Shown: positions 24,395-35,132, numbered from the stretch's first letter. The stretch is DNA of 37,415 bases from Betaproteobacteria bacterium (GCA_947486575.1 CANKUB010000037.1:1-37415); one strand, 5' to 3'. Made by a program: numbers and translations. The notes: generated by a model from the sequence alone, not told the origin.

Positions 24395-25627
24395 ATGATC
24401 CAGCCCGTAAAAAAAGTCGTCCTCGCCTATTCCGGCGGACTCGATACCTCGGTCATTCTGAAGTGGCTGCAAGATGTGTATCACTGCGAAGTTGTCACCT
24501 TCACCGCTGACATCGGACAAGGCGAAGAAGTTGCGCCCGCACGCGCCAAGGCCATCAAGATGGGCATCAAGCCCGCCAATATTTTCATCGATGATCTGCG
24601 TGAAGAGTTTGTGCGTGATTTTGTGTTTCCGATGTTTCGCGCCAACGCGGTGTACGAAGGCGAATACCTGCTGGGCACTTCGATAGCGCGCCCGCTGATT
24701 GCCAAACGGCTGGTGGAAATCGCGCGCAAGACCAACGCCGATGCCATTTCACATGGTGCCACCGGCAAAGGCAACGATCAGGTGCGTTTCGAGCTGGGTG
24801 CCTACGCGTTGATGCCCAATGTCAAAGTGATTGCGCCGTGGCGCGAATGGGATTTGCTGTCGCGTGAGAAGTTGCTGGCCTATGCCGACAAGCATGGCAT
24901 TCCCGTTGACTACAAGAAGAGAAAAGGTGGCGGCGCGCCCTACTCGATGGATGCCAATCTGCTGCACATTTCCTACGAAGGCGGCGTGCTGGAAGATCCA
25001 GCCTACGAGCCCGAAGATTCGATGTGGCGTATTACCGTGTCGCCGGAAAAAGCACCGAACAAACCTGAAGTGGTGTCACTGACGTACCAGCGCGGCGACA
25101 TCGTTGCCATCAATGGCAAAAAACTGACGCCTGCAAAAGTGCTGGAAAAACTCAACCAGCTTGGCGGCAAGCACGGCATTGGTCGTCTCGATCTCGTCGA
25201 GAACCGCTATGTCGGCATGAAATCCCGTGGCTGTTACGAAACACCCGGCGGCACCATCATGCTGAAAGCGCACCGCGCAATGGAATCCATCGCGCTCGAC
25301 CGCGAAGTGCTGGCGCTGAAGGACGACCTGATGCCGCGTTATGCACGCATGGTCTACAACGGCTACTGGTTCAGTCCTGAGCGCACATTGCTGCAATCGC
25401 TGATCGATCAATCACAGGCTGCGGTCAACGGAACCGTGAAGGTCAAGCTCTACAAAGGCACCGTCATGACGGTCAGCCGCACTTCGCCCAATTCGCTATT
25501 TGACCCGGCGATCTCCACGTTTGAAGATGATCGCGGCGCCTACGATCAAAAAGACGCTGCGGGTTTCATCCGCTTGAACGCCCTTCGCCTGCGTATCGCC
25601 GCCAATCTGAACAAACGCCGCAAGTAG
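24395..25627 (+). CDS. argG: Argininosuccinate synthase
   Basis: A 410-residue enzyme that condenses citrulline and aspartate with ATP. The N-type ATP pyrophosphatase loop AYSGGLDTS starts near residue 10, and [15 protein letters not shown] and RGCYETPGG are further conserved blocks. The length matches the type I bacterial enzyme. The ATG is preceded by an AT-rich stretch without a recognisable Shine-Dalgarno sequence. It follows argF and precedes ppnP by 10 nt. argH is not in the window. Confidence 0.97.
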   Translation: MIQPVKKVVLAYSGGLDTSVILKWLQDVYHCEVVTFTADIGQGEEVAPARAKAIKMGIKPANIFIDDLREEFVRDFVFPMFRANAVYEGEYLLGTSIARPLIAKRLVEIARKTNADAISHGATGKGNDQVRFELGAYALMPNVKVIAPWREWDLLSREKLLAYADKHGIPVDYKKRKGGGAPYSMDANLLHISYEGGVLEDPAYEPEDSMWRITVSPEKAPNKPEVVSLTYQRGDIVAINGKKLTPAKVLEKLNQLGGKHGIGRLDLVENRYVGMKSRGCYETPGGTIMLKAHRAMESIALDREVLALKDDLMPRYARMVYNGYWFSPERTLLQSLIDQSQAAVNGTVKVKLYKGTVMTVSRTSPNSLFDPAISTFEDDRGAYDQKDAAGFIRLNALRLRIAANLNKRRK

Positions 25628-25637
25628 AAAGAAAATT

Positions 25638-25949
25638 ATGTCACAGTTTGAAAATGTCAGTGTCGTCAAAAAAGCCAACGTCTACTTCGATGGCAAGTGT
25701 GTCAGCCATACCGTTTTGTTCGGCGATGGATCGCGTAAAAGCGTCGGCGTAATTTTCCCCAGTAAACTGACCTTCAACACCGGCGCGCCCGAAGTGATGG
25801 AAATCAACGCGGGCGTGTGCAAAGTCAAACTGTCCGGCCTGCAAGACTGGCGCACCGTGCGCGCGGGTGAGCAATTTGAAGTGCCGGGCAATTCAGCATT
25901 TGAAATCGAAACCCTGGAAATGCTCGATTACGTTTGCCACTTTAAATAA
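25638..25949 (+). CDS. ppnP: Pyrimidine/purine nucleoside phosphorylase PpnP
   Basis: A 103-residue single-domain cupin protein of the former DUF1255 family, shown in E. coli to phosphorolyse several nucleosides. Family marks are [35 protein letters not shown] and [15 protein letters not shown]. It starts 10 nt after argG with AAAGAAA upstream, and ends 7 nt before the proteasome-like gene, so the three are probably one transcript. Confidence 0.94.
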   Translation: MSQFENVSVVKKANVYFDGKCVSHTVLFGDGSRKSVGVIFPSKLTFNTGAPEVMEINAGVCKVKLSGLQDWRTVRAGEQFEVPGNSAFEIETLEMLDYVCHFK

Positions 25950-25956
25950 CACGCCA

Positions 25957-26535
25957 ATGACCACCATCGCCGTCGTCCGCAAGAATGGCTATGTCGCCAT
26001 TGCGGCCGACACCATGACCAAATGGGGTTCGGGCAAGGAAACCGCGCACTACATCGTCAACAATCACAAAACGTTCAAGGTTCGCGATACCGTGATTGCC
26101 ATCACGGGCAATACCACCTTCAAAGCGATCCTCGCCGATTATTTCGCGCGGCCCAAAGTGGCGGCACAATTTGACAGCGTGCATAACATTTTTAGAACCT
26201 GGCAGACCATGCACGCAGTATTAAAAGATGAATATTTTCTCAACGCCAGCGCAGGCAGCGATGATCCGGTGGAATCCACGCGCGTAGACGTGCTGCTCGC
26301 CAACAAACACGGTATTTTCGGCGTCGCTGCGCACCGCACGGTGCAGGAGTTTTCAAAGTTTTATGCGTTTGGTAGTGGCGCCGATTACGCCATGGGTGCC
26401 ATGTTCTCCACCTACAACGATAAAAATCGTAATGCCGAAGACATCGCCAAACTCGCGGTTGAAGCTGCCGCCGAATTTAACGATGGCACCGGGCTGCCGT
26501 TAACCGCGTATCGCATAAAATTGGCCAAGCCGTAG
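25957..26535 (+). CDS. Bacterial proteasome homologue (BPH-type, HslV/20S-like peptidase)
   Basis: A 192-residue Ntn-hydrolase of the proteasome beta/HslV superfamily. After Met removal the protein starts TTIAVVRKNGYVAIAADT; Thr1 is the expected nucleophile and Asp17 fits the catalytic Asp. The lysine in NNHKTFKV and the AITGNTTF and FGSGADYAMGA segments match the proteasome core (Lys33 and the Ser129-region loop). It is not HslV: there is no hslU next to it, the spacing before the lysine is longer, and the body differs. The closest known type is BPH, found mainly in betaproteobacteria and crystallised from Thiobacillus as a double ring. Its partner ATPase and substrates are unclear. The ATG at 25957 is 7 nt after ppnP; an upstream in-frame start would hide the nucleophile. 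Confidence 0.85.
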   Translation: MTTIAVVRKNGYVAIAADTMTKWGSGKETAHYIVNNHKTFKVRDTVIAITGNTTFKAILADYFARPKVAAQFDSVHNIFRTWQTMHAVLKDEYFLNASAGSDDPVESTRVDVLLANKHGIFGVAAHRTVQEFSKFYAFGSGADYAMGAMFSTYNDKNRNAEDIAKLAVEAAAEFNDGTGLPLTAYRIKLAKP

Positions 26536-26691
26536 AATTTTGTAAGCTATTGTTTTTATTTATTATTTTTAATTTAGCCTATCGACCTGATACGCCATTC
26601 AAGAATCGCGCTGCACAGCCGATAAATCCCGTGAGGCACGAACCATAAAGCGCACATTGCGCTTACCGTGCCCCCACCAAGGGATAAGGCG

Positions 26692-29253
26692 ATGTACGAT
26701 ACCGGCATAGATTTTCACCCTGCACAGGCTCCTGCGCCTGTGTTGGCCTATGTTGAACCGGTCGAACCGCCACTGGCGTTTGACGACAGCACCGACGCCG
26801 AAACCACCAGCGCGGAAATCTGCACCTGGCCATTTCCGGTGCAATGCGTACCGGGCGACGGCGCCGAACGCATATTGGCCGAATTCTGCGAAATAGATTT
26901 GCGTGAAGACTGCCGCATCGCCGGTACGCTGGTTCACTTTGCGCCGGGAAAACGCACGCTCACCGTGCTGGCCTCGCACTCGGTCAGCCTTGAGAAAGTG
27001 GATTTCAACGACATCCTCATGTTGCGTCTGATACGTCCGGTGGCTATTCAGCGCCCGCAGCAGCGCCTGACCGGCAATGCCGCCAAGCCGCCGTCACAAC
27101 CCTATCGCGTAACGCTGATCGACGGCGTATCCATTTCCGGAGAAACGCTCGGCTCCATCGAGGATGAAGCAGGCCTGTATCTCTTTCAACCGAGAGACGC
27201 CGACACCATCGAACGGCGCTTTCACCCGAACAGTGCGCTGCGCAGTCATCAGGTGGGCGGCCTGCTCGGCGAAATTCTGCTCGAATCGGAAGGTGTGTCG
27301 CGCAGCGACATCGAATCGGCGCTGCAAGCGCAACATGACAATCGCGGGCAAAAGCTCGGCGAACTGCTCGAAAAAAACCATGCCATCAACCGCGAAGATC
27401 TGGCTATTGCACTAAAACGGCAGGAGAACATGCCCGTGATGCGTCTGGGCGAAGCGCTGCTGCAGATGAACTACATCACCGAGGAACAACTCAACACGGC
27501 ACTCCAGCAGCAGCGTAGTGACCGCAAAACCCCGCTGGGTCAGATTCTCGTAAATTCCCGCGTGATTGACGAGCAGCGCCTGAAACAGGCGCTGGCTGAA
27601 AAACTCGGCATTCCGTTTGTCGATCTGAATGCTTTCGTGCCGGAGCTCGACGCCACATCGCGCATCACCGACGACATAGCGCGCAAATGCTGTGCGTTGC
27701 CACTGTATGTGGAAAACGGCGTGATGGTCGTCGCCATGAACGACCCGCTCAACGCCACCCACACCGAATCGCTGCGCTTTCACGGGCAAATGCGCATTTC
27801 ACCGGTAATGGCCTCAAGCGACGCTATCGGCAAAGCCATCGAACGAACCTATGGCGCGACAATCTCCAGTGCAGCATGGGAAATGCCCACAAAAGAGGAG
27901 CCAGCGGCACAAGCCCTTTCCTTCTCCAGCAGCGCTGAGGAAAAAACCAAAACAGAAGATTTAGTCAATCAACTCAACCTGACCAACACGCAGCCCGTCG
28001 AGATTAACGAACCCCAGGTCACAGAATCCGACAACGGCCTCGTCAAGCTGGTGAACAAGATATTGATCGACGCCAGCCTGCAGCGCGCCACCGACATCCA
28101 CATCGAAAATTATCCTGACAAGCAGGACACCTGCGTGCGTTTCCGGCGCGACGGCGCGCTCTACGATTATCTGCAAATTCCGCATCGCTTTCGCAGTGCG
28201 ATTGTGTCGCGCATCAAGATTATTTCAAATCTGGATATTTCAGAAAAACGCCGCCCGCAAGACGGCAAACTCGAATTCTCGCTGCCCGGCATGGCGAAGC
28301 TTGAATTTCGTGTCGCCACTATTCCCACCGCCAACGGCCTTGAAGATATCGTGATGCGCTTGCTCGCAGGCGCGACACTGCGCTCGCTGGAACACATCGG
28401 TATGGATGCGAGACTCACTACCGAGTTGACGCGCATGGTCGCCAAGCCTTACGGCATGATTTTGGTGTGCGGCCCCACTGGCTCCGGCAAAACGACCACG
28501 CTGCATTCTCTGCTGGGGCAAATCAACACGCGCGAACGCAAAATCTGGACGGCTGAAGACCCGGTTGAGATTACCCATCCCGGCTTACGCCAGGTTCAAG
28601 TCAACACCAAGATCGGCTGGACCTTTGCCGCTACGCTGCGCGCGTTTTTGCGCGGCGACCCCGACGTTATCATGGTCGGCGAAATGCGTGCTCTTGAAAC
28701 TGCGCGCATTGCCATGGAAGCCTCGCTCACCGGGCATCTGGTGCTCTCCACGCTACATACGAATAGCGCGGTCGATAGTATCGTACGTTTGCTCGACATG
28801 GGTCTCGACCCGTTCAATTTCGCCGATGCATTGCTCGGCGTCGTCTCACAACGGCTCGCGCGGCGCGTATGCGAATCCTGCGGCACGCTGGAAGTTGCCA
28901 ACAACGAAGAGCTGGACGCCCTGGCGCAGGAATATTGCGTCGACTCCGACACCACGCCGCAATCGATTGTCGAAGCATGGCAACAACGGCATAGCAGCAA
29001 GATCATGCTGCGCAAGCCCGCCAGTAACGGCTGCGCTGAATGCGGGCAAACCGGCTATCGGGGCCGCGTCGGGCTGTATGAATTGTTTTCACTTGACCGC
29101 AAATCACGTGGCCTGATCCAACAGCGCGCCAGCATGGAAGAATTGCTCCACGCCGCAAAGGCCAATGGCATGACCACGTTAAAGCAATACGGCATCGACA
29201 AAATCATCGATGGTCAAACGGATTTGAAACAGGTGCGTGCCGTGTGTGGATAA
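26692..29253 (+). CDS. GspE/PilB-family secretion ATPase with extended N-terminus
   Basis: An 853-residue type II/IV secretion ATPase. Residues 1-190 are a poorly conserved N-terminal region, followed by tandem MshEN/GspE-N-like segments (LGELLEKNHAINREDLAIAL, LGEALLQMNYITEEQLNTAL, LGQILVNSRVIDEQRLKQAL, then LGIPFVDLN). The motor has Walker A GPTGSGKTT (594-602), Walker B DPDVIMVGE (656-664) and the His box LSTLHTN. A zinc site has Cys727, Cys730, Cys781 and Cys784. The motif after Walker B reads GEMRALET, where most GspE/PilB proteins have R-D. The ATG at 26692 is preferred over a GTG at 26668. No pilC or pilD lies nearby, so it is an orphan ATPase that may serve c-di-GMP-responsive pilus or secretion machinery. 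Confidence 0.88.
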   Translation: MYDTGIDFHPAQAPAPVLAYVEPVEPPLAFDDSTDAETTSAEICTWPFPVQCVPGDGAERILAEFCEIDLREDCRIAGTLVHFAPGKRTLTVLASHSVSLEKVDFNDILMLRLIRPVAIQRPQQRLTGNAAKPPSQPYRVTLIDGVSISGETLGSIEDEAGLYLFQPRDADTIERRFHPNSALRSHQVGGLLGEILLESEGVSRSDIESALQAQHDNRGQKLGELLEKNHAINREDLAIALKRQENMPVMRLGEALLQMNYITEEQLNTALQQQRSDRKTPLGQILVNSRVIDEQRLKQALAEKLGIPFVDLNAFVPELDATSRITDDIARKCCALPLYVENGVMVVAMNDPLNATHTESLRFHGQMRISPVMASSDAIGKAIERTYGATISSAAWEMPTKEEPAAQALSFSSSAEEKTKTEDLVNQLNLTNTQPVEINEPQVTESDNGLVKLVNKILIDASLQRATDIHIENYPDKQDTCVRFRRDGALYDYLQIPHRFRSAIVSRIKIISNLDISEKRRPQDGKLEFSLPGMAKLEFRVATIPTANGLEDIVMRLLAGATLRSLEHIGMDARLTTELTRMVAKPYGMILVCGPTGSGKTTTLHSLLGQINTRERKIWTAEDPVEITHPGLRQVQVNTKIGWTFAATLRAFLRGDPDVIMVGEMRALETARIAMEASLTGHLVLSTLHTNSAVDSIVRLLDMGLDPFNFADALLGVVSQRLARRVCESCGTLEVANNEELDALAQEYCVDSDTTPQSIVEAWQQRHSSKIMLRKPASNGCAECGQTGYRGRVGLYELFSLDRKSRGLIQQRASMEELLHAAKANGMTTLKQYGIDKIIDGQTDLKQVRAVCG

Positions 29254-29282
29254 CCGTCCAGCGGGCGAAACGTCGCGCCGGG

Positions 29283-29288
29283 TATAAT
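29283..29288 (+). promoter_or_regulatory. TATAAT -10 box upstream of yajQ
   Basis: A perfect TATAAT preceded by GGG lies 37 nt before the yajQ ATG, in the 72-nt gap after the secretion ATPase. The -35 region at the right spacing is poor. Confidence 0.4.
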
Positions 29289-29325
29289 CCACCGTGTCAT
29301 TCACACACTGCGGATAGGATTCAAC

Positions 29326-29817
29326 ATGCCCACCTTCGACATCGCCTCTGAAGTCAATCAAATGGAAGTGCGCAACGCAGTCGATCAGTGCAACAAGGAA
29401 GTCACCAACCGCTTCGACTTCAAAGGCTCTGACGCGCGCGTTGAAATCAACGAAAAGGAAAAAACGCTGACCGCATTCGGCGACGACGAATTCAAACTCA
29501 GCCAGGTGCGCGACGTGCTGACCGGGCGGCTAGCCAAGCGCAGTATTGATGTACGCTGCCTGGAACTCGAAAAAATCGAAACCATCGGCGGTGGCAAGGT
29601 CAAACAAGTCGTTAAAGTACGCGAAGGCGTCGATCAGGATCTGGGTAAGAAAATCACCAAGCTGCTCAAAGACAGTAAAATGAAAGTGCAGGGCAGCATA
29701 CAAGGCGATGTGGTACGTGTGTCGGGGGCGAAAAAAGATTTGCTGCAAGACGCGATTGCGCTGGTGAAAAAATCGATCACCGATTTTCCTTTGCAATACA
29801 AGAACTTTCGCGATTAG
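29326..29817 (+). CDS. yajQ: YajQ family nucleotide-binding protein
   Basis: A 163-residue member of the former DUF520 family. The start [20 protein letters not shown] and the end [10 protein letters not shown] are diagnostic, and the central [20 protein letters not shown] is well conserved. The family has two ferredoxin-like domains. Members bind nucleotides, and the Xanthomonas homologue binds c-di-GMP and works as a transcription co-factor. GGATAGGAT precedes the ATG by about 6 nt. The cellular role here is not shown. Confidence 0.95.
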   Translation: MPTFDIASEVNQMEVRNAVDQCNKEVTNRFDFKGSDARVEINEKEKTLTAFGDDEFKLSQVRDVLTGRLAKRSIDVRCLELEKIETIGGGKVKQVVKVREGVDQDLGKKITKLLKDSKMKVQGSIQGDVVRVSGAKKDLLQDAIALVKKSITDFPLQYKNFRD

Positions 29818-29844
29818 CGCGAAATAGCACGACAGCGTTCTTCC

Positions 29845-30492
29845 ATGCGCCCGCTGCTGATAGGCTTGCTGATTGTTCTGCCCGGCGCAGCGGCACACGC
29901 CGCTGACATCAATCTCATCGGCATCTTCGGCGCCAAAGCTACACTGATGATCGACGGCGGCAAGCCGCGCACATTATCGGCGGGTGAATCCACGCCGGAG
30001 AAAATCAAGTTGTTGAGCATCGCCACCGACAGCGCCGTGATCGAAATCGACGGTCAGCGGCAGACCATACACATGGGCAATCAGCGCATTGCAGCGGCGC
30101 GCGTCAATAACGCGGCGCAGCGCGTGGTGCTCATGGGCGATTCAAAGGGGCACTACATCACCTCCGCGTCTATCAATGGCGTGGTGATGCAGTTTCTGGT
30201 GGATACCGGCGCCACCAGCGTCACCATCAGTGCCGATGATGCCAGACGCGCCAACGTGCGCTACACCGCCGCAGAGCGCGGCACGATGCAAACCGCCAAT
30301 GGATTGGTCGGCGCTTACCGCGTAAAGTTTGATACGGTAAAGCTCGGCGACATCACGCTGAATAACGTAGACGGCGTGGTGATGGAAGGCAATGGCCTCG
30401 GCGGACGATTTGGCCTGCTCGGCATGAGTTTTTTGAACCGCACCGAAATGCGCCGTGAAGGCGAGGTATTGACGCTGATTAAGCGATTCTAA
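29845..30492 (+). CDS. Secreted retropepsin-like aspartic protease (TIGR02281 type)
   Basis: A 215-residue protein with signal peptide MRPLLIGLLIVLPGAAAHA, a middle region with a periplasmic beta-rich look, and a C-terminal retropepsin-like domain. The active-site motif is FLVDTGATSVTIS with Asp120. Downstream are ANGLVGAYRVKFDTVKLGDI and GLLGMSFLNRTE, the family's flap and psi-loop regions. Like retroviral proteases it has a single DTG and must dimerise to be active. The start follows yajQ by 27 nt. Its substrate is unknown; periplasmic location is inferred from the signal peptide. Confidence 0.85.
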   Translation: MRPLLIGLLIVLPGAAAHAADINLIGIFGAKATLMIDGGKPRTLSAGESTPEKIKLLSIATDSAVIEIDGQRQTIHMGNQRIAAARVNNAAQRVVLMGDSKGHYITSASINGVVMQFLVDTGATSVTISADDARRANVRYTAAERGTMQTANGLVGAYRVKFDTVKLGDITLNNVDGVVMEGNGLGGRFGLLGMSFLNRTEMRREGEVLTLIKRF

Positions 30493-30526
30493 GAATTCAA
30501 TAAAATACTTACAGATACCACTGGGC

Positions 30527-31771
30527 TTATTTTTCTGCAACGCCCGTCATCGACAGCAAATGTCCAAACTTGGTACGCTTGGTCTGCAAATAATTGCGAT
30601 TGGCATCACGCGGTGGCACTTCCACCGCCACGCGCTCAACGACATTCAAGCCATAACGCTCAAGCGCCGCCACCTTGTCGGGATTGTTGGTCATCAAACG
30701 CACTTTGCGCGCACCCAGATCACACAGAATGTGCGCGCCCGCTTTGTAGTCGCGCATATCCGCCGCAAATCCCAGCGCGTGGTTAGCTTCAACCGTATCG
30801 TGGCCTTTGTCCTGCAAGGCATAAGCGCGAATTTTGTTCAGCAGGCCGATGCCGCGGCCTTCGTCAAACATATACACAATCACGCCTGCGCCTTCCTGCT
30901 CGATGCGATTCATGGCGGCTTCAAGTTGTTCGCCACAATCGCAGCGCTCGCTACCGAACACGTCGCCCGTTAAACATTGCGAATGCAGCCGCACCAGCGT
31001 GGGCGCATCAGGATCAATCTTGCCTTTGACCAATGCTACAAACAGCGTGGCTTCGAGATTGTCGCTATACACCATCAACTCAAAATTGCCCGCGTGGCGC
31101 GTAGGCATTGATGTCGTAGCCCGGCGGCTGATGACGCGCTCGTTTTCACGATACGCCACCAGATCGGCGATGCGCACGATGGGGATTTTGTGTTGCGCTG
31201 AAAAGGCTTCAAGCTCCGGCATACGCGCCATTGAGCCGTCGGCGTTCATGATTTCGCAAATCACGCCAGCAGGTTTCAAGCCTGCCATGCGCGCAAGATC
31301 AACCGCCGCTTCGGTGTGGCCGCTGCGTGCCAGCAAGCCGCCGTTGACCGCGCGCAAAGTTTGTAAACGACCAGGGCGTATCAGATCGGTGGGTTTCGCA
31401 CTGTCCGCAATCGCCACCGCGATGGTGCGCGCGCGATCCTGCGCGGACATGCCTGAACCCACGCCCTCACGTGCATCAATCGGTGTGGCGAATGCGGTGC
31501 CGAATTTGGTTTGGTTACCGGTGTCATCCGTGATGAGAGACAAGCCCAGCTGCCGCAGGCGATCTTCGGTCAGCGCCAGCGAGATCAGTCCGCGCCCGTA
31601 CGTCGCCATGAAGTTGATCGCATCCGGCGTAGCCTTGTCGGCAGCAACGAATAAATCACCTTCGTTTTCGCGGCGCTCATCATCGACGAGTATGACCATT
31701 TCGCCACGGCGCACGCCGGGCAGAATTCTCTCGACTAAATAATCCCCGGCTTTTTGAACGTTACCCGTCAT
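30527..31771 (-). CDS. ribBA: Bifunctional DHBP synthase / GTP cyclohydrolase II RibBA
   Basis: A 414-residue fusion. Residues 1-200 are 3,4-dihydroxy-2-butanone 4-phosphate synthase, with the acidic loop [12 protein letters not shown] and [19 protein letters not shown]. Residues 205-414 are GTP cyclohydrolase II, with the zinc cysteines in [20 protein letters not shown] and the GTP-site [11 protein letters not shown]. Both halves have their key residues, so the enzyme can make both riboflavin precursors. The ATG overlaps the folE stop (ATGA), implying coupling. It is the last gene of the xseB-ispA-dxs-folE-ribBA run. Confidence 0.95.
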   Translation of the reverse strand: MTGNVQKAGDYLVERILPGVRRGEMVILVDDERRENEGDLFVAADKATPDAINFMATYGRGLISLALTEDRLRQLGLSLITDDTGNQTKFGTAFATPIDAREGVGSGMSAQDRARTIAVAIADSAKPTDLIRPGRLQTLRAVNGGLLARSGHTEAAVDLARMAGLKPAGVICEIMNADGSMARMPELEAFSAQHKIPIVRIADLVAYRENERVISRRATTSMPTRHAGNFELMVYSDNLEATLFVALVKGKIDPDAPTLVRLHSQCLTGDVFGSERCDCGEQLEAAMNRIEQEGAGVIVYMFDEGRGIGLLNKIRAYALQDKGHDTVEANHALGFAADMRDYKAGAHILCDLGARKVRLMTNNPDKVAALERYGLNVVERVAVEVPPRDANRNYLQTKRTKFGHLLSMTGVAEK

Positions 31772-32391
31772 TGAATCAGCCGCAAAAACTCTGAGCGCGT
31801 CTTGTCACTGTTGAACTCACCGGTGAATGCCGACGTTGTTGTCACCGAGTTCTGCTTTTGGATACCTCTCATCACCATGCACAAATGCTTGGCTTCGATC
31901 ACCACAGCCACACCGAGCGGCTTCAGCGTATCTTCAATGCAGTTGCGCACTTCCATCGTCAACCGCTCCTGCACCTGCAAGCGCCGCGCAAAGGCATCCA
32001 GCACACGGGGGATTTTCGACAAGCCGACAATGTGCCCATTGGGAATATAGGCAATGTGCGCAGTGCCAAAAAACGGCAGCATGTGATGCTCGCACATGGA
32101 ATAAAACTCGATGTCTTTCACGATCACCATCTGCGAATATTCTTCGGCAAACATGGCTGACTTGAGTATCTCTGCCGGGTCAAGATCGTAACCATGCGTG
32201 AGATAGTGCAGCGCTTTGGCCACGCGCTCCGGTGTTTTGAGCAAGCCCTCACGGTCAGGGTTTTCGCCGATATCTTTAAGAATGGTGCGGTATTTTTCGG
32301 CGACGCGATTTACCGTCACCGGGTGATAACGATCAATCTTGGCATAACCTTCGATGTCGTCATCGTCAACCATTTTGCGTTTGTTGGGCAT
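31768..32391 (-). CDS. folE: GTP cyclohydrolase I
   Basis: A 207-residue type I enzyme that converts GTP to dihydroneopterin triphosphate, the first step of folate synthesis. Zinc and active-site residues are in [20 protein letters not shown] and [17 protein letters not shown]. The length is normal, with a Lys/Asp-rich N-terminal tail ([16 protein letters not shown]). It is 12 nt downstream of dxs and overlaps ribBA. Many betaproteobacteria have the unrelated folE2 at this place, so a type I enzyme here is worth noting. Confidence 0.95.
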   Translation of the reverse strand: MPNKRKMVDDDDIEGYAKIDRYHPVTVNRVAEKYRTILKDIGENPDREGLLKTPERVAKALHYLTHGYDLDPAEILKSAMFAEEYSQMVIVKDIEFYSMCEHHMLPFFGTAHIAYIPNGHIVGLSKIPRVLDAFARRLQVQERLTMEVRNCIEDTLKPLGVAVVIEAKHLCMVMRGIQKQNSVTTTSAFTGEFNSDKTRSEFLRLIQ

Positions 32392-32403
32392 GCTGATCCT
32401 TGG

Positions 32404-34233
32404 TTAATCCGCCAGGCGTGCCTGTATCGACCGCATTAATCCTGCCTTATCCAAACCGCAAGCGGCCAACTGTAACGCCGGATCGCCCTGCTCGACAAAT
32501 CGATCCGGCAAGCCCAATTGCAACACCGAAACGTTGCGCCGGTTTTGCTGTAGCAGCTCCAGCACCGCACTGCCTGCGCCACCCATCACCACGTTTTCTT
32601 CCACGGTCACCAGCAATTCATGCGTATCCGCAAGCTGCAAAATCAATTCGCCATCCAGTGGTTTGACGAAGCGCATGTTGGCGACGCTTGCGTTTAATTC
32701 CTCCGCTGCCGCCAGCGCAGCCGTCAGCATCGAACCGAAGGCAAGTATTGCAACCTTCACACCGCTGCGCCGAAGCTCGCCTTTGCCTACCGGTAACGTA
32801 TTGAAATTATTAACGATTTTTACGCCTGGCCCAGCGCCACGCGGGTAGCGTACCGCCACCGGAGAGTTCATGCTGAATGCGGTACTCAGCATTTGCCAAC
32901 ATTCATTTTCATCCGAAGGCGTCATCACTGTCATGTTCGGCAGACAGCGCAAATAGCTCAAATCAAAGCTGCCGTGATGCGTGGCACCATCAGCGCCAAC
33001 CAATCCTGCGCGATCCAGCGCAAACACCACCGGCAGATTTTGTATCTGCACATCGTGTATCAACTGATCAAAGCCGCGCTGCAGAAACGTGGAGTAAATT
33101 GCAAGCACCGGCTTTGCACCGTCACACGCCAGGCCTGCAGCAAACGTTACCGCGTGTTGCTCGGCGATGCCCGCATCAAAGTAGCGATCAGGAAATTTTG
33201 CCGCAAACTGCACCATGCCTGAGCCTTCGCGCATCGCTGGTGTAATGCCCACCAGCCGCTTGTCGTGCGCGGCCATGGCGCACAGCCAGTCGCCAAACAC
33301 TTGCGTGTACGCGGGCTTGCCGCCGGACTTACCGCCGACGATGCCGTTAACCGAATCAAATTTCGAAACGCCGTGATACAGCACGGGGTCGGCCTCGGCC
33401 AATTTGTAGCCTTGACCCTTGCGCGTGACCACATGCAAAAACTGCGGGCCTTTAAGTTGCTTGATGTTATTCAACGTGGGCAACAACGCATCCAGATCGT
33501 GCCCATCAATGGGGCCGATGTAATTGAAACCGAATTCCTCAAACATCGTACTAGGCGTGACCATGCCCTTGACGTGCTCCTCGGCACGGCGGGCAATGGG
33601 CCCCAACACGCGCTGCCCCAATCCTTTTGCGCGCGCGTAAAAGCGCCCCGACATCAGCTTGGCGAGATATTTATTCAGCGCGCCTACCGGTGGTGAAATC
33701 GACATATCGTTGTCGTTCAAAATCACCAGCAGATCCACATCCATGTCACCCGCGTTATTCAGCGCCTCGAACGCCATGCCCGCTGTCATCGCGCCATCGC
33801 CGATGATCGCCACCGCCTGACGCGGCACACCTGCGAGTTTTGCCGCCACCGCCATGCCCAGCGCTGCGCTGATTGACGTGCTGGAATGCGCCGTGCCGAA
33901 GGTGTCGTATTCTGACTCCGTACGCTGCGGAAAGCCCGAAAGACCCTGCCACATACGCAGTGTGTTCATGCGCTCGCGGCGACCGGTAAGAATTTTGTGG
34001 CCGTAGGTTTGGTGCCCCACGTCCCACACCAGCCGATCATGCGGCGTATTGAACACATAGTGCAGCGCAATCGTAAGTTCAACCGTACCGAGATTCGACG
34101 ACAAATGCCCTCCGGTCTGGCTCACCGAATCAATCAGATATTGGCGCAGCTCTTTGGCCACACCATGCAACTGGCTGCGCTCAAGCTCGCGCAATGCTTT
34201 GGGCGAATCGATGGACTTTAAAAGCTCGTACAT
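32404..34233 (-). CDS. dxs: 1-deoxy-D-xylulose-5-phosphate synthase
   Basis: A 609-residue thiamine diphosphate enzyme that condenses pyruvate and glyceraldehyde 3-phosphate, the first step of the MEP pathway. The cofactor motif [20 protein letters not shown], the N-terminal [16 protein letters not shown] and [16 protein letters not shown], and the C-terminal transketolase-like domain ([18 protein letters not shown]) are all present. The start [18 protein letters not shown] overlaps the end of ispA by one base. With ispA and ispH in the window, it provides the start and end of isoprenoid precursor synthesis. Confidence 0.97.
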   Translation of the reverse strand: MYELLKSIDSPKALRELERSQLHGVAKELRQYLIDSVSQTGGHLSSNLGTVELTIALHYVFNTPHDRLVWDVGHQTYGHKILTGRRERMNTLRMWQGLSGFPQRTESEYDTFGTAHSSTSISAALGMAVAAKLAGVPRQAVAIIGDGAMTAGMAFEALNNAGDMDVDLLVILNDNDMSISPPVGALNKYLAKLMSGRFYARAKGLGQRVLGPIARRAEEHVKGMVTPSTMFEEFGFNYIGPIDGHDLDALLPTLNNIKQLKGPQFLHVVTRKGQGYKLAEADPVLYHGVSKFDSVNGIVGGKSGGKPAYTQVFGDWLCAMAAHDKRLVGITPAMREGSGMVQFAAKFPDRYFDAGIAEQHAVTFAAGLACDGAKPVLAIYSTFLQRGFDQLIHDVQIQNLPVVFALDRAGLVGADGATHHGSFDLSYLRCLPNMTVMTPSDENECWQMLSTAFSMNSPVAVRYPRGAGPGVKIVNNFNTLPVGKGELRRSGVKVAILAFGSMLTAALAAAEELNASVANMRFVKPLDGELILQLADTHELLVTVEENVVMGGAGSAVLELLQQNRRNVSVLQLGLPDRFVEQGDPALQLAACGLDKAGLMRSIQARLAD

Positions 34234-35132
34234 CAGAATTTTCGCAGCACAATAAAATCAGCCAACTGCCGCAGCCGCAGTGCGCGTTCACCAAAACCGT
34301 CGAGCGATTTCATCGCCTCAACACGCAGGTCTTCGGCAAAGGCTTTTGCGCGCTCAAGGCCCATCGCACTGACATACGTGGGCTTGCCTTGCTCGGCATC
34401 CTTGCCCGCCGTTTTGCCCAGATCAGCGGTGGAGGCATCCACATCCAGCACATCATCGACCACCTGAAACGCCAAGCCGATCAAGCGCGCAAAGGTATCC
34501 ACCTGCGCGTGTTCCGCCGCACTCACCGGTGCGCCACACATCAGGCCCAGCAGCGCGGCCGCGCGAATAATCGCACCGGTTTTATGCACGTGCATGAATT
34601 CGAGTTCCGGCACCGTCAACACTTTGCCGACCGCCGCAAGATCAATCGCCTGCCCGCCCGCCATGCCGCGCGAGCCAGATGCCGCTGCAAGCAGCTTCGC
34701 CATCTGTAATTGCACATTGGCATCATCATTTAACTTGTTTTCTGTGATGACCTGAAACGCCAGGCTTTGCAGCGCGTCGCCCACCAGCAGCGCGGTGGGT
34801 TCATCGTACTCGACATGGCAAGTCGGCTTGCCCCGGCGCAGAACGTCGTCGTCCATGCACGGCAGATCATCATGCACCAGTGAATAGGCGTGAATGATTT
34901 CCACTGCCGCACCGGCTATCGCCGCGCGCGCCGGATCAGCGCCAGACAACTCACCCGCCGCGAAAGCCAGCAAAGGCCGCACACGTTTTCCGCCACCCAG
35001 CACCGCATAGCGCATGGCGTGGTGCAGACGTTGCGGCGCGATCTCCGGCGAAGGCAACAACAGCAGCAGCACGGCCTCAACACGGCTTTGCCCGGCTGCG
35101 GCCCAGGCCTGAAAATCAGTGGAATGTGTCAC
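34233..35132 (-). CDS. ispA: Farnesyl diphosphate synthase IspA
   Basis: A 299-residue trans-prenyltransferase that builds geranyl and farnesyl diphosphate from IPP and DMAPP. The first Asp-rich motif is [18 protein letters not shown] and the second VVDDVLDVD, with [10 protein letters not shown] in the N-terminal third. The frame is open upstream to a GTG at 35153, inside xseB. The GTG at 35132, 4 nt after the xseB stop, gives the standard length and is preferred, though neither has a strong ribosome binding site. Translation is probably coupled to xseB. Confidence 0.93.
   Translation of the reverse strand: MTHSTDFQAWAAAGQSRVEAVLLLLLPSPEIAPQRLHHAMRYAVLGGGKRVRPLLAFAAGELSGADPARAAIAGAAVEIIHAYSLVHDDLPCMDDDVLRRGKPTCHVEYDEPTALLVGDALQSLAFQVITENKLNDDANVQLQMAKLLAAASGSRGMAGGQAIDLAAVGKVLTVPELEFMHVHKTGAIIRAAALLGLMCGAPVSAAEHAQVDTFARLIGLAFQVVDDVLDVDASTADLGKTAGKDAEQGKPTYVSAMGLERAKAFAEDLRVEAMKSLDGFGERALRLRQLADFIVLRKF

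Noticed and set aside
30834-31742. A 302-codon plus-strand open frame across ribBA
   Set aside because: It is antisense to a fully conserved enzyme gene, Ser/Arg-rich and without family features; an artefact of GC-biased codons.
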